Source: Promethearchaeota archaeon
Lineage (GTDB): Archaea > Asgardarchaeota > Lokiarchaeia > Sigynarchaeales > SOKP01
Length of the DNA: 14,264 bases
Reading direction: 5' to 3'
Assembly: GCA_016839845.1 (NCBI GenBank)
Contig: JAEOTL010000383.1
Span: 1 to 14,264, forward strand
Part shown: positions 7,601-13,593 of the stretch, piece by piece
Layout of the letters: each line of letters opens with the position of its first letter
Numbering within the stretch: the first letter of the stretch is position 1
Position numbers and translations under genes: made by a program
The notes under the pieces: model-generated
What the model was told of the DNA's origin: nothing
The model's database searches: none
The model's input: only the letters and a program-made list of their open reading frames with translations

Positions 7601-8387
7601 GAGTCGTGATTCCCGTATATTGTGACACATTGTGACACACCATCCCCGCTCTTAATGTAACCTTTCCAGGTAATAGTTGTCCTTCATCCAAGGGATAATA
7701 TGACATAGAGATACTATCCCTAGTTTTGAAAGGCAGGCTTCCTAACTTAAAAGTTTGATTTTTTTCGACACCATTGTTAATAACCCCAAGATAAACACTA
7801 AAATTGTTGGACGTACCTTTACTGTCAAAATAAAAATCAAGGGAAAAAGTAGCTAATCTACTCGCTGTGAAAGGCTCGTTAATTGTAAAATTTTCCTCCC
7901 AATACCCATAATCATAGAGATTATAATCTTTATCTTTTTTAGCAGTTAACTTAAATGCGTTATCTTTAGACTCATTTTTAAACACATCAATAATTCTATT
8001 AGATTTGAATAACCATGGAGGACAGGGGTCACCCCCAGCATGATCGAAGGGTCCATTTACAGATTGTTCTTGATATTGAGTTACATCATTGTATTCAAGG
8101 TTAACGTTCTCTGCGGTCCAATTTCCAATTAAAGTAAAACTTGAAGTATGATTTAAAGCCAATGGATACTCAACTTTGGTAAGTGTCGCGTGATGAGTAA
8201 CATTTAATGGTCTCGCATTCGGTTCTTCCCCCAAAGACAATAAGGGTTTGGCTTCATTCCTATCGAACGAATAATTCGATAATTTTAAGTTATTTGATAA
8301 ACTCAAGAAAAACACAATGGATAAAACAACTAATATACAACCGACAGAAAAATATCTTGATCTCTCACTCTTTTTCAATAACAGCAC
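4668..8387 (-). CDS. Giant surface protein: Ig-like ectodomain, transmembrane helix, cytoplasmic longin-like domain
   Basis: The protein has 1239 residues. An N-terminal hydrophobic helix (about 12-31) acts as signal or anchor. About 930 extracellular residues follow, rich in beta strand and with some 30 N-x-S/T sequons. From about 560 to 960 there are about four Ig-like repeats of roughly 100 residues, each with a 'G-x-Y-x-L' strand and an 'I-x-I' end (GTYFLDL 623-629, GTYSLNF 721-727, GMYELEL 919-925). A second helix spans about 968-991, followed by basic residues (YLPKKRKQQ), placing the rest in the cytoplasm. Residues about 1015-1165 (ALLISSEVSGLEIFSKSYFS, ILSGFVQAI) resemble the longin/roadblock-like domain widespread in Asgard proteins. 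Residues about 1180-1239 look like a helical or winged-helix module. Adhesion or sensing linked to small-GTPase machinery is inference. The frame opens at GTG 8387; that GTG may instead be the ribosome site for a TTG at 8378. Confidence 0.85.
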   Translation of the reverse strand: MLLLKKSERSRYFSVGCILVVLSIVFFLSLSNNLKLSNYSFDRNEAKPLLSLGEEPNARPLNVTHHATLTKVEYPLALNHTSSFTLIGNWTAENVNLEYNDVTQYQEQSVNGPFDHAGGDPCPPWLFKSNRIIDVFKNESKDNAFKLTAKKDKDYNLYDYGYWEENFTINEPFTASRLATFSLDFYFDSKGTSNNFSVYLGVINNGVEKNQTFKLGSLPFKTRDSISMSYYPLDEGQLLPGKVTLRAGMVCHNVSQYTGITTPDEEQKLDLYGVEFKTWTNVNQEYVLKTKDEEFNTYYPYVNNTYGKGSVSIDKERSSTETKQYKFVTAINVTGDISLRNITITSNASKLFNSTVGGIYGKPGSIYSQNDDKIFWETEFLIEIPYGDTLYSNHWVEIEKPDDWEVTQILDGYGVNHINDGCTGTEIGSTKVIIPESVIVAGIWTLKAESWNYVVKANSTVWNGTDYDTEFRIFTNDEFKINMTLNETVDLTNTEINLIINYPNGTLFLNQSKASVSRFIEFGEYTAGANMPVGTYQVMIEWTNNKFKHLKRDKVGIKEFEFEVWHDSNLAAIDEYIEKIAGDPCIIKVNYSDYDLNTSIAFATVTYNTTFGRFGNMVYIGSGTYFLDLDTSGLGLGDYYLSFNASKKYYKNQTSIDLIHLKILAQPLALEVPETVIDGNGNDYISCQVNVTGAISGSLIWPANLSTNWKNPYSVSDHNNGTYSLNFSTWDLPTEGIIRTFSISIFANKTNYGDAMRFITITIHPIQAVVSVNRSAETVAINKFVNIEVNYTVEGSGLLIHGANCSVSWLNLYDVFPNTYGFTVRLYTVNLSINTYTALIKLEKPGFETVYKTITITITPVNMIVGTIGFQDSIEAYIGEKITIKINLTEPDTHKSIEDATVFYEWEFGIGYFEYANNGMYELELRLPQNIKGNHKLTLTISKIESIYATTGYSFIITILEEPGTGLGNIIWVIFFSLLGIIAALGIISYRSYVYLPKKRKQQLELLAKTQRYKDIMNIEALLISSEVSGLEIFSKSYFSQQKFHDKILSGFVQAITLISDQIVEGDVTEEFAVKEGNIKGIDNVMDLDFKHFNFFICDYKEIRMVFILKEKASERFRNQTAKFLTALDERFPGQFKNWDGDLAKFNRVIPLLLEEFFQLYYRESFKVNSIKEINRIKKNEELNNLEMRLLNVIMSMTKGRDDFNLQDSVKVIHEKNKDLVIEALESLIVKGLVISSKV

Positions 8388-8549
8388 CTAACCCTAAAAT
8401 AATAATATTTGTTTGAAGTTAAAAAACTATGATAGATCTTAAATTTAATTAAATACTTAATGAATATCTGGATTAATAAATCCACTTTCGTGTCAAATTT
8501 TATGATGCATTATTTCAATTTTAAGTTTGTGGATCTCTTGTGTTTTAGT

Positions 8550-8611
8550 AATCATGAAGATAAAGAACTTTATTTTGAAGCGTAGATTCATGATTGATAT
8601 TCAAGTATCAA
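8550..8611. promoter_or_regulatory. Cluster of three inverted repeats upstream of the TfoX-domain gene
   Basis: Within 62 bp there are three inverted repeats: AATCATGAA at 8550-8558 with TTCATGATT at 8587-8595 (9 bp, perfect); nested inside it, ATAAAG-AA-CTTTAT at 8560-8573; and TTGATA at 8594-8599 with TATCAA at 8606-8611. They end six bases before a TATA-like box. The position between divergent genes fits an operator region for a dimeric regulator. AT-rich DNA produces some palindromes by chance, so this is a candidate only. Confidence 0.35.
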
Positions 8612-8616
8612 GGTTG

Positions 8617-8625
8617 TATATAAAT
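8617..8625 (+). promoter_or_regulatory. TATA box candidate for the TfoX-domain gene
   Basis: TATATAAAT is the best archaeal TATA match in the intergenic region. With the usual distance of about 25 bp, transcription would begin near 8645-8648. This sits awkwardly with translation from TTG 8639 and better with the ATG at 8657, so either the start or the promoter call needs adjustment. Confidence 0.4.
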
Positions 8626-8638
8626 AAAGTGAAAAAAA

Positions 8639-8971
8639 TTGGTTTATAACGAGCATATGGATTTAAAAGTAAGTAGTTTAGTATCAAAGTGGCAGAATCT
8701 CTCAAAAAAGAAAATGTTTGGGGGAACGGGCTATCTTGTAAACGGAAATATGGTTGCAGGGATTCACAAGGATTATTATATATTTAGGTTGGGAGAAGAA
8801 AATGCTATAGCTGCCATGAAACTACCAAAAATCAAAGCCTTTGATATAACAGGAAGACCTATGAAAGGTTGGGTTATGGTGGAAGAAGGAACATTTTCTG
8901 ACGAGGATGCATTAAAAATATGGTTAAAAAAAGCAAAGGATTTTGTAGATACCTTACCACCGAAAAAGTAG
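8639..8971 (+). CDS. TfoX N-terminal domain protein
   Basis: This 110-residue single-domain protein belongs to the TfoX_N family. The signature KKKMFGGTGYLVNGNMVAG spans 23-41, followed by TGRPMKGWVMV at 71-81 and a C-terminal DTLPPKK typical of the family. It lacks the C-terminal TfoX domain, so it is not the full competence regulator Sxy/TfoX; stand-alone N-domains are common and their role is unknown. The family usually begins with M-x-Y-(D/N)-E about 25 residues before MFGG. That matches MVYNE from the TTG at 8639, which is preceded by GTGA at 8629-8632. The alternative is ATG 8657, residue 7. It is convergent with the phosphoesterase gene at 9072-9932. I infer an independent transcription unit. 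Confidence 0.85.
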   Translation: MVYNEHMDLKVSSLVSKWQNLSKKKMFGGTGYLVNGNMVAGIHKDYYIFRLGEENAIAAMKLPKIKAFDITGRPMKGWVMVEEGTFSDEDALKIWLKKAKDFVDTLPPKK

Positions 8972-8994
8972 ATTAATTAAAACTATAATAAAAT

Positions 8995-9003
8995 AAAAAA
9001 AAA
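8995..9003 (-). terminator. T-run terminator of the metallophosphoesterase gene
   Basis: Nine A on the plus strand are nine T in the minus-strand transcript, about 70 bp past the phosphoesterase stop codon. No stem is visible. This is a plausible archaeal T-tract terminator in the convergent gap 8972-9071. Confidence 0.4.
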
Positions 9004-9071
9004 TTGCCATTAACATATTTTTATGCCTCTAAAGGATCCTATAGATTCATCTTAGTATAAAGGTAAGATTA

Positions 9072-9932
9072 TTACGCTCTAGTAATAATTTTCCGTTCTA
9101 TATTCATTGTTTCTAATTCAATTAAAACGTAAATTAAGGAATCTTGGTCTTGACGGAATTGACCAGGTTGAATGCATATTGTTTCACCCAATTTTGAAAA
9201 CCATATACCGGAGACATCAGGAGATTCATGAATATGACCATGAAGTGATAATTTTGGATGGTTTTTCTTGAGAAATTCATATTCCGCTGTTGATCCCACC
9301 CTTCGACCATCAAAAACTACATCGAGTTCTAAATTAGCGGGAGGATTATGGAAAATATAAATAGTATTACTCATATCGGAAGGTTTTACGAGATTGTTAA
9401 TCTCATCTTCAATTGTAGGGAGTGTTTCTGCATATGAAAACCAATCATCAAGTCTCTTGAATCCATCTGGTATAGACAGGTATTGTTTCCCGATTTGCTT
9501 AGGAAATTCAAAATCTTCAGTATCTTTACGGGCCCTATCCTTTAACCCAAACGGCAAATCAGAAACCCAATTCATTCCGATAAATTCATACTTACTACTT
9601 TCAACCGAGAACTTCTTTTGAGCCATATTAACTACATAAGAATACTTATCACACGTTTGTTGAAATAGAACATCAAATATCCTTAAATCATCATTTCCTA
9701 ATAATCCCAAATAATAGATTCCCATCGATTCAAACTTCGAAAAATAGTCATCAAGAAATCCAGTAATAAACTTATCTTGATGCAATAAATTACCTTTAAA
9801 AGGGAGCATATCACCGCCATTAATTACCACATCTGGCTTTAATTTGGTAGCTATATTGAGGACTTCCGTGTGCTTCCACTCGATCCCGTGAATATCAGTT
9901 ACATACAATATTTTCATAGCAAGTTTAAGCAT
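9072..9932 (-). CDS. Calcineurin-like metallophosphoesterase
   Basis: This 286-residue soluble protein has the two-metal phosphoesterase motifs in order: D13-x-H15 (YVTDIHG), GGD at 39-41, GNDD at 79-82, H195 in IFHNPP, and GHIH at 232-235 (LHGHIHESP). The third motif is usually GNH(D/E); here D81 replaces the His that often acts as proton donor, as seen in some other stand-alone phosphoesterases. The substrate cannot be told from sequence; phosphodiesters such as nucleotides or nucleic acid ends are typical. The frame opens at ATG 9932, but the natural family start is MKILYVTDIHG at residue 6 (ATG 9917). A TATA-like minus-strand stretch near 9949-9958 would place transcription start around 9928, which also favours the inner ATG. 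A hairpin terminator separates it from the upstream DUF6512-like gene. Confidence 0.9.
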   Translation of the reverse strand: MLKLAMKILYVTDIHGIEWKHTEVLNIATKLKPDVVINGGDMLPFKGNLLHQDKFITGFLDDYFSKFESMGIYYLGLLGNDDLRIFDVLFQQTCDKYSYVVNMAQKKFSVESSKYEFIGMNWVSDLPFGLKDRARKDTEDFEFPKQIGKQYLSIPDGFKRLDDWFSYAETLPTIEDEINNLVKPSDMSNTIYIFHNPPANLELDVVFDGRRVGSTAEYEFLKKNHPKLSLHGHIHESPDVSGIWFSKLGETICIQPGQFRQDQDSLIYVLIELETMNIERKIITRA

Positions 9933-9980
9933 CTATTAATAAAAAGATCAATTATTTAATGTCTAATCTAATGTTAAAAT

Positions 9981-10015
9981 AAAAAAAATGTTTTGCCAAA
10001 GTCAAAATGACTTTG
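9981..10015 (-). terminator. Hairpin plus T-run terminator of the methyltransferase/DUF6512 operon
   Basis: A perfect 8-bp inverted repeat, CAAAGTCA (9997-10004) and TGACTTTG (10008-10015) with a 3-base loop, is followed on the minus strand by GGCAAAACA and then eight T (9981-9988). It lies 49 bp past the stop codon at 10064 and before the phosphoesterase start. The form is like a bacterial intrinsic terminator, though the T-run is offset from the stem. Confidence 0.55.
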
Positions 10016-10063
10016 AAAAAAATAAATTGATGAGATTATTATTGATACAATCCAAATAAACTT

Positions 10064-10633
10064 CTAATGCACGTGTTTTACAATTCCATACAATCCTGTT
10101 TCAGAATCTTGGAAAATGGGTAATAAGGGAGGAAAATATGTAAACAACATATAAACTATTCCCAGAGAAATAAAGGATATTATTGCTATCCAGGAAATTC
10201 GCTTAGATATTTGACGAAATCCCATGATTTTATAACTAAGAATCTGCCCGATCAGTATGAATATATAGAAACTGATTATATCTATTGCTAATAACTCTAT
10301 TCCAAAGATCGTCGTATAGGAATAGAAGAACAAGACCGTCATTACTGGTACCAAGAACGCTACCCCAGTTTTCGCAATAATTATATTATTTGCCTTATCC
10401 TTGATATATCTATATTCTATTAATGAATATAAGATCAGTGGCCAATATGATAATTTTAGATGCTCCCATACACTCTCATTTACTGCAGCAATTACCCCAA
10501 CAGGTGCCCAATATCCCGTCCATTCAAATACAAAATGCAGTAAGGAACCCATAAGAAAAATAAAATGCCCCCCTACTATCTGCCATTTCAATAGTGTATT
10601 TTTCATTTTATCTTTAACCTTATTTTTTTCCAT
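10064..10633 (-). CDS. DUF6512-like integral membrane protein
   Basis: This 189-residue membrane protein has about five helices, near 17-36, 62-77, 84-105, 112-134 and 146-166. The signature NESVWEHLKL at 52-61, after an LLHFVFEWTG segment (31-40), and the ending FPPLLPIFQDSETGLYGI (167-184) agree with what I remember of the DUF6512 family. The function of that family is unknown. The start codon lies 14 bp inside the end of the upstream methyltransferase gene, so the two are translationally coupled and probably act together. The stop is TAG, followed by a hairpin terminator. An upstream Lys-rich N-terminus fits a cytoplasmic start. The family name is from memory and not from a database search. 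Confidence 0.8.
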   Translation of the reverse strand: MEKNKVKDKMKNTLLKWQIVGGHFIFLMGSLLHFVFEWTGYWAPVGVIAAVNESVWEHLKLSYWPLILYSLIEYRYIKDKANNIIIAKTGVAFLVPVMTVLFFYSYTTIFGIELLAIDIISFYIFILIGQILSYKIMGFRQISKRISWIAIISFISLGIVYMLFTYFPPLLPIFQDSETGLYGIVKHVH

Positions 10634-11219
10634 AAATCCAATATTGGTGTTCTCCTCCTCTCTCTAAAACTCCTTGAAATATTATGGAAAATCCAGCATC
10701 CTTCACGAGACTTAAAGTCTTTTTAGGACTATTGTTGCTCCAAAACATTGGTACTCCGAAAAAATTACTTCTTCCTTCAGATTCGGACACACCTGAATTA
10801 ATCATTAAAATTCCTCCAGGCTTCAAAAGTTCATAAGCTTTTTTGAATATACGGAAATGGTCTCCCTTTGGGACATGAAATAAGGCATAAACACTTATAA
10901 TTCCATCAAATGAGTTTTCATCAAATTTTAAATCGTTCATATCCATTTTGATGAATTTTCCATCCGTAACATTCTTACGAGCTAAATTTAGCATTGTATC
11001 CGATAAATCTATTCCTGTTACTTTTATTCCCCTTTCTGTTAAGAATTTTGCTGTTGGAATACCTGCACCACACCCTAATTCTAAAACATGAGCATTTTGG
11101 GGGAGTAGAGACGCAAATTTTTCTAATTCGCTATCGAACTTACTTAAGTTCCTATGGCTATAATAATCTTCAGCAATTTTATTATATCCTTGCTCCACTA
11201 ATTTACTAATCTCATTCAT
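10620..11219 (-). CDS. Class I SAM-dependent methyltransferase
   Basis: This 199-residue protein has the Methyltransf_11/25 type of fold. SAM motif I is VLELGCGAG at 45-53, the ribose-binding acid is D71 (VTGIDLS), a motif III-like KMDMNDL is at 91-97, FHVPKGDH is at 114-121, and LLKPGG is at 131-136. The N-terminal GYNKIAEDYYSHR (11-23) is the usual lead-in helix of small-molecule methyltransferases. The substrate is unknown. The last 14 bp overlap the DUF6512-like gene, so the pair forms an operon. An 8-bp inverted repeat lies three bases upstream of the ATG and may be an operator. It differs from the cluster methyltransferase at 2193 in length and motif I, so it is not a recent duplicate. 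Confidence 0.92.
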   Translation of the reverse strand: MNEISKLVEQGYNKIAEDYYSHRNLSKFDSELEKFASLLPQNAHVLELGCGAGIPTAKFLTERGIKVTGIDLSDTMLNLARKNVTDGKFIKMDMNDLKFDENSFDGIISVYALFHVPKGDHFRIFKKAYELLKPGGILMINSGVSESEGRSNFFGVPMFWSNNSPKKTLSLVKDAGFSIIFQGVLERGGEHQYWIYGKK

Positions 11220-11222
11220 ATT

Positions 11223-11243
11223 ATATCTAAAATAATTAGATAT
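11223..11243. promoter_or_regulatory. Inverted repeat immediately upstream of the methyltransferase start
   Basis: ATATCTAA (11223-11230) and TTAGATAT (11236-11243) form a perfect 8-bp inverted repeat around a 5-base spacer, three bases before the ATG at 11219. A TATA-like minus-strand stretch near 11260-11270 would put the transcription start inside this repeat. That is the usual place for an archaeal repressor operator. The call is speculative because the DNA is AT-rich. Confidence 0.35.
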
Positions 11244-11329
11244 TAAGTAAGCACGGATAATATTTTATTATTAGACCAAATTCGATCGATTATATTTCTT
11301 AATCCTATAGAAAAAGGGATCTATAATTT

Positions 11330-11794
11330 TTAACAAGAAATATCTTTAACCTGTCCATAATTATCGATTCTATTATATTTTTTTTTATTCGATTGGAAAT
11401 GTACCCTAACCTGAGAATTTTCGAGTGCTGGTGTTTCCTCTATAATTTTTTTATCTCCGTATCTGATAACCTCCAGAACGAGTGGTAAATGATGACAAAA
11501 GATTCTATCTCGTAAGGAAGCCCAACCAAAACAAAAACCTCCACTAACATGCATATAGAGGTGTAACTCGTAGTGATTGTTCGTTTTGATCCACTCGGCT
11601 AATACCTCATCTCTCATAAATCGAGTGTAAAGCCCTGAGATTTGCTCATAATCGTAATCTGATCCTATTGTAAGAAAAAGCTCTCCAGTTGAATCAGAAT
11701 GAGTTAATGTGTATTTTCGGGGTAATTCTAATTTGCCTTTAGCCGCTGAATCTTTATAGACAACATGTAATTTCTCAGGATTTAAATTAGACAT
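11330..11794 (-). CDS. STAY-GREEN (SGR) family protein, putative Mg-dechelatase homologue
   Basis: This 154-residue protein aligns end to end with the STAY-GREEN core. Plant SGR removes Mg from chlorophyll a, and some bacterial homologues show the same activity in vitro. Family signatures are LPRKYTLTHSDSTGEL (24-39), RDEVLAEW (61-68), LHLYMHVSGG (77-86), IFCHHLPLVLEVIRYGD (97-113), and VHFQSNKKKYNRIDNYG (130-146). H32, D34 and D62 are intact; from memory, residues at these positions are important in a bacterial SGR, which should be confirmed by alignment. It has no transit or signal peptide, so it is cytosolic. No chlorophyll genes are nearby, so its substrate here may be another metallated tetrapyrrole; this is inference. 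It is a single-gene unit with a TATA candidate at 11859-11867, 110 bp upstream of the next minus-strand gene. Confidence 0.9.
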   Translation of the reverse strand: MSNLNPEKLHVVYKDSAAKGKLELPRKYTLTHSDSTGELFLTIGSDYDYEQISGLYTRFMRDEVLAEWIKTNNHYELHLYMHVSGGFCFGWASLRDRIFCHHLPLVLEVIRYGDKKIIEETPALENSQVRVHFQSNKKKYNRIDNYGQVKDISC

Positions 11795-11858
11795 TTTTAC
11801 GAATTAATTAGTTGGAGAATGAGTTTAAACCATTTTCTTATGATTTATTAAAATTTCC

Positions 11859-11867
11859 TATATAAAT
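11859..11867 (-). promoter_or_regulatory. TATA box candidate for the SGR gene
   Basis: The minus strand reads ATTTATATA here. Start of transcription would fall near 11837, giving a leader of about 40 bases before the ATG at 11794. This is judged by eye from consensus and spacing only. Confidence 0.4.
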
Positions 11868-12044
11868 CCTTATTAAGATAATTTTAAGATTTTTTGTCTT
11901 TGATTTTTTTTCCTGTAGATTATGGTTTTTAAATTATAACTTTATCTGAATCCTCTTCAATTAAAAGTGTTAAAAGCTGAGATTAATTTTGATTTATTAA
12001 TCAGAAATGAAATTGTGTTTTACCTTAATTTTAAATTCTCTAGG

Positions 12045-12053
12045 CTATAAATA
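12045..12053 (+). promoter_or_regulatory. TATA box candidate for the MFS gene
   Basis: CTATAAATA is a good archaeal TATA match. Transcription would start near 12075, about 30 bases before the ATG at 12106. A promoter placed here supports the longer gene that includes the in-frame TGA, not a gene beginning at 12334. Confidence 0.45.
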
Positions 12054-12105
12054 GTCAATTATTTATTATCTGAAGTCTTATTATTGTAATTTCACCATAT
12101 TTAAT

Positions 12106-13362
12106 ATGTTAAAAGTTAAATCTAATTATCAAAATTTAACTCCTCTATGGATAGCCGTTTTCGTTGACATCCTTGGCTTCAGTATCATTCTTCCGTTTCT
12201 ACCCTTTTTCATTGTAGAATTCAATAGTTCTCCAGTAATAATTTGATTTCTTTTAAGTTCTAATGCTATTTTTGGGTTTTTCTTTGGACCAATTCTAGGT
12301 AAATTAAGCGATAACTATGGTAGGAAACCCGTAATGCTGGTATCATTGGCAGGTACGTTCGTAGGGTTTGTCATTTTGGTAGTTTCCAACAATATAATAC
12401 TACTATTTATTGCTAGAATCGTTGATGGTATTTTTAGTGGTCAATTTTCAATAGCCAAAGCTATTATCGGAGATATCGTACCTCCAAAAGAACGTCCAAA
12501 ACAGATGACAAATATTGGAATAACTTTTGGTTTAGCATTTTTGATAGGTCCGGCAATAGGTGGATTTTTATCTCCTTTCGGAATCGTTTGGCCTGCTATT
12601 CTCGCATCCATTTTAACAGGATTCTCTACTGTTTACACTGCAATCTATTTAAAAGAGAGTTTACCTAAAAAAGTAAATCCTAATTTACCAGCTAATCTTT
12701 CATTAACTCCTAATTTAGTTACTAAATCTACTCCTCTCTGGAAAAAAAATAAAACGATAACACTCGTCATTCAATATAGTTTTATTGCAATCACCGGAGG
12801 CATTATTCAAACAACCTTTAGTGTTTTTGCGGGTATTAGACTTGGTTTAAGCTCATTAGCAGTAGGAATTTTATTGTCGCTTTTAGGTGTATATCAAATC
12901 ATTCTTAGACTTTTAGTATTCAATAGACTAAGAAAATCGATTGGAGACCCAATTACTGCTCTCTTAGGATTAGGCACTTATATCCTTACATATTTATTCT
13001 TTGGAATAACGACTCAAGTCTGGGAATTAGTAATTTTATTGTTTTTTCTCAGTTTTGCGGGATCATTATCACAAGGTATAATAACAGGGTTTATAAGTCG
13101 TTCCGTAGACAGTCAAAACCAAGGAAAAATAATGGGAATTACAACTGCTATTGATAACTTAGCTCAAATTATTGGACCAATTGTTGGAGGAATTCTATTA
13201 AGTTTTACTGGAAACTTTCCTTATGCAATGGCTCTAAGTTTATTAAGTGTGATTCCGTTTCTTATAGGATTTCGGGTGTTAAAATTCGGTTATGATAATA
13301 GAGAAAAAACTAAGACCGACAGAATAGCTGAAGAAGTTATGGAGAGTGGAATAATTTCATAA
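12106..13362 (+). pseudogene. MFS transporter gene interrupted by one in-frame TGA at codon 47
   Basis: From ATG 12106 the frame encodes a typical 12-helix major facilitator of 418 codons, drug/H+ antiporter-like. TM1 reads LWIAVFVDILGFSIILPFLP (14-33). After TGA 12244-12246, TM2 continues as FLLSSNAIFGFFFGPILG, then motif A GKLSDNYGRKPVM at 65-77. The rest is open for 372 codons, with motifs such as FIARIVDGIFSG and IGPAIGGFLSPFG. The TGA sits where relatives usually have Gly or Trp, one base change from GGA or TGG. A product starting at the next ATG (12334, residue 77) would lack TM1, TM2 and motif A and is unlikely to work. Possibilities are a recent nonsense mutation, a sequencing error, or readthrough/recoding. 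The substrate is unknown. A TATA candidate at 12045 and T-runs after the stop bracket the full-length gene. Confidence 0.8.
12244..12246 (+). other. In-frame TGA inside the MFS gene
   Basis: It is codon 47 counted from ATG 12106, in the frame that is otherwise open from 12106 to 13362. It falls at the start of TM2 between PVII and FLLSS. TGA is used as a normal stop at 4613-4615 in this window, which argues against a genome-wide reassignment, though this is a single case. Confidence 0.9.
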
Positions 13363-13380
13363 TTTTTTCCTAATTTTTTT
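13363..13380 (+). terminator. Paired T-run terminator after the MFS gene
   Basis: Six T (13363-13368) and seven T (13374-13380) follow the TAA directly with no stem, a form typical of archaeal termination. The remaining gap to 13593 is AT-rich and shows nothing else I can name. I see no clear SECIS-like hairpin in it. Confidence 0.45.
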
Positions 13381-13593
13381 CTTATAATTTACACAGCCAA
13401 GAATAATCCGTAATAGTAATATACTTTTCATTTTTTCCTTTAACAATTTCATAAATAATTCTATAAAAATCAAAAGTATTCTCCAAACTCATCCCTCAAA
13501 TAAATCCAATAAATTTCATAAAAATATATACCCTTTTACTCTTTTTCAAATCTTTTATCTAGGAATATTTCTCACAAAGACTTGAGTATATTA

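Larger units (their letters stand above)
11795..12105. other. Divergent intergenic region with two TATA candidates
   Basis: This 311-bp AT-rich stretch separates the SGR gene (leftward) from the MFS gene (rightward). I find no convincing small gene, RNA gene or strong hairpin. It holds a TATA-like ATTTATATA for the SGR gene on the minus strand (11859-11867) and CTATAAATA for the MFS gene on the plus strand (12045-12053). The middle part is low-complexity T/A-rich sequence. Confidence 0.5.

Noticed and set aside
8460..8585. A 41-codon plus-strand open frame between the surface protein and TfoX-domain genes
   Set aside because: No ribosome site, no recognisable motif, and it lies across the palindromic control region. 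A frame of this length is expected by chance.
12244..12246. Selenocysteine codon
   Set aside because: The site lies in a hydrophobic helix where Gly or Trp is expected, no redox motif surrounds it, and I see no SECIS-like stem after the stop. It is kept only as a remote alternative.
12334..13362. MFS gene starting at ATG 12334 as a complete, functional gene
   Set aside because: The same frame continues upstream to ATG 12106 with TM1, TM2 and motif A, so 12334 is only the first Met after the TGA plus part of TM2 and motif A.
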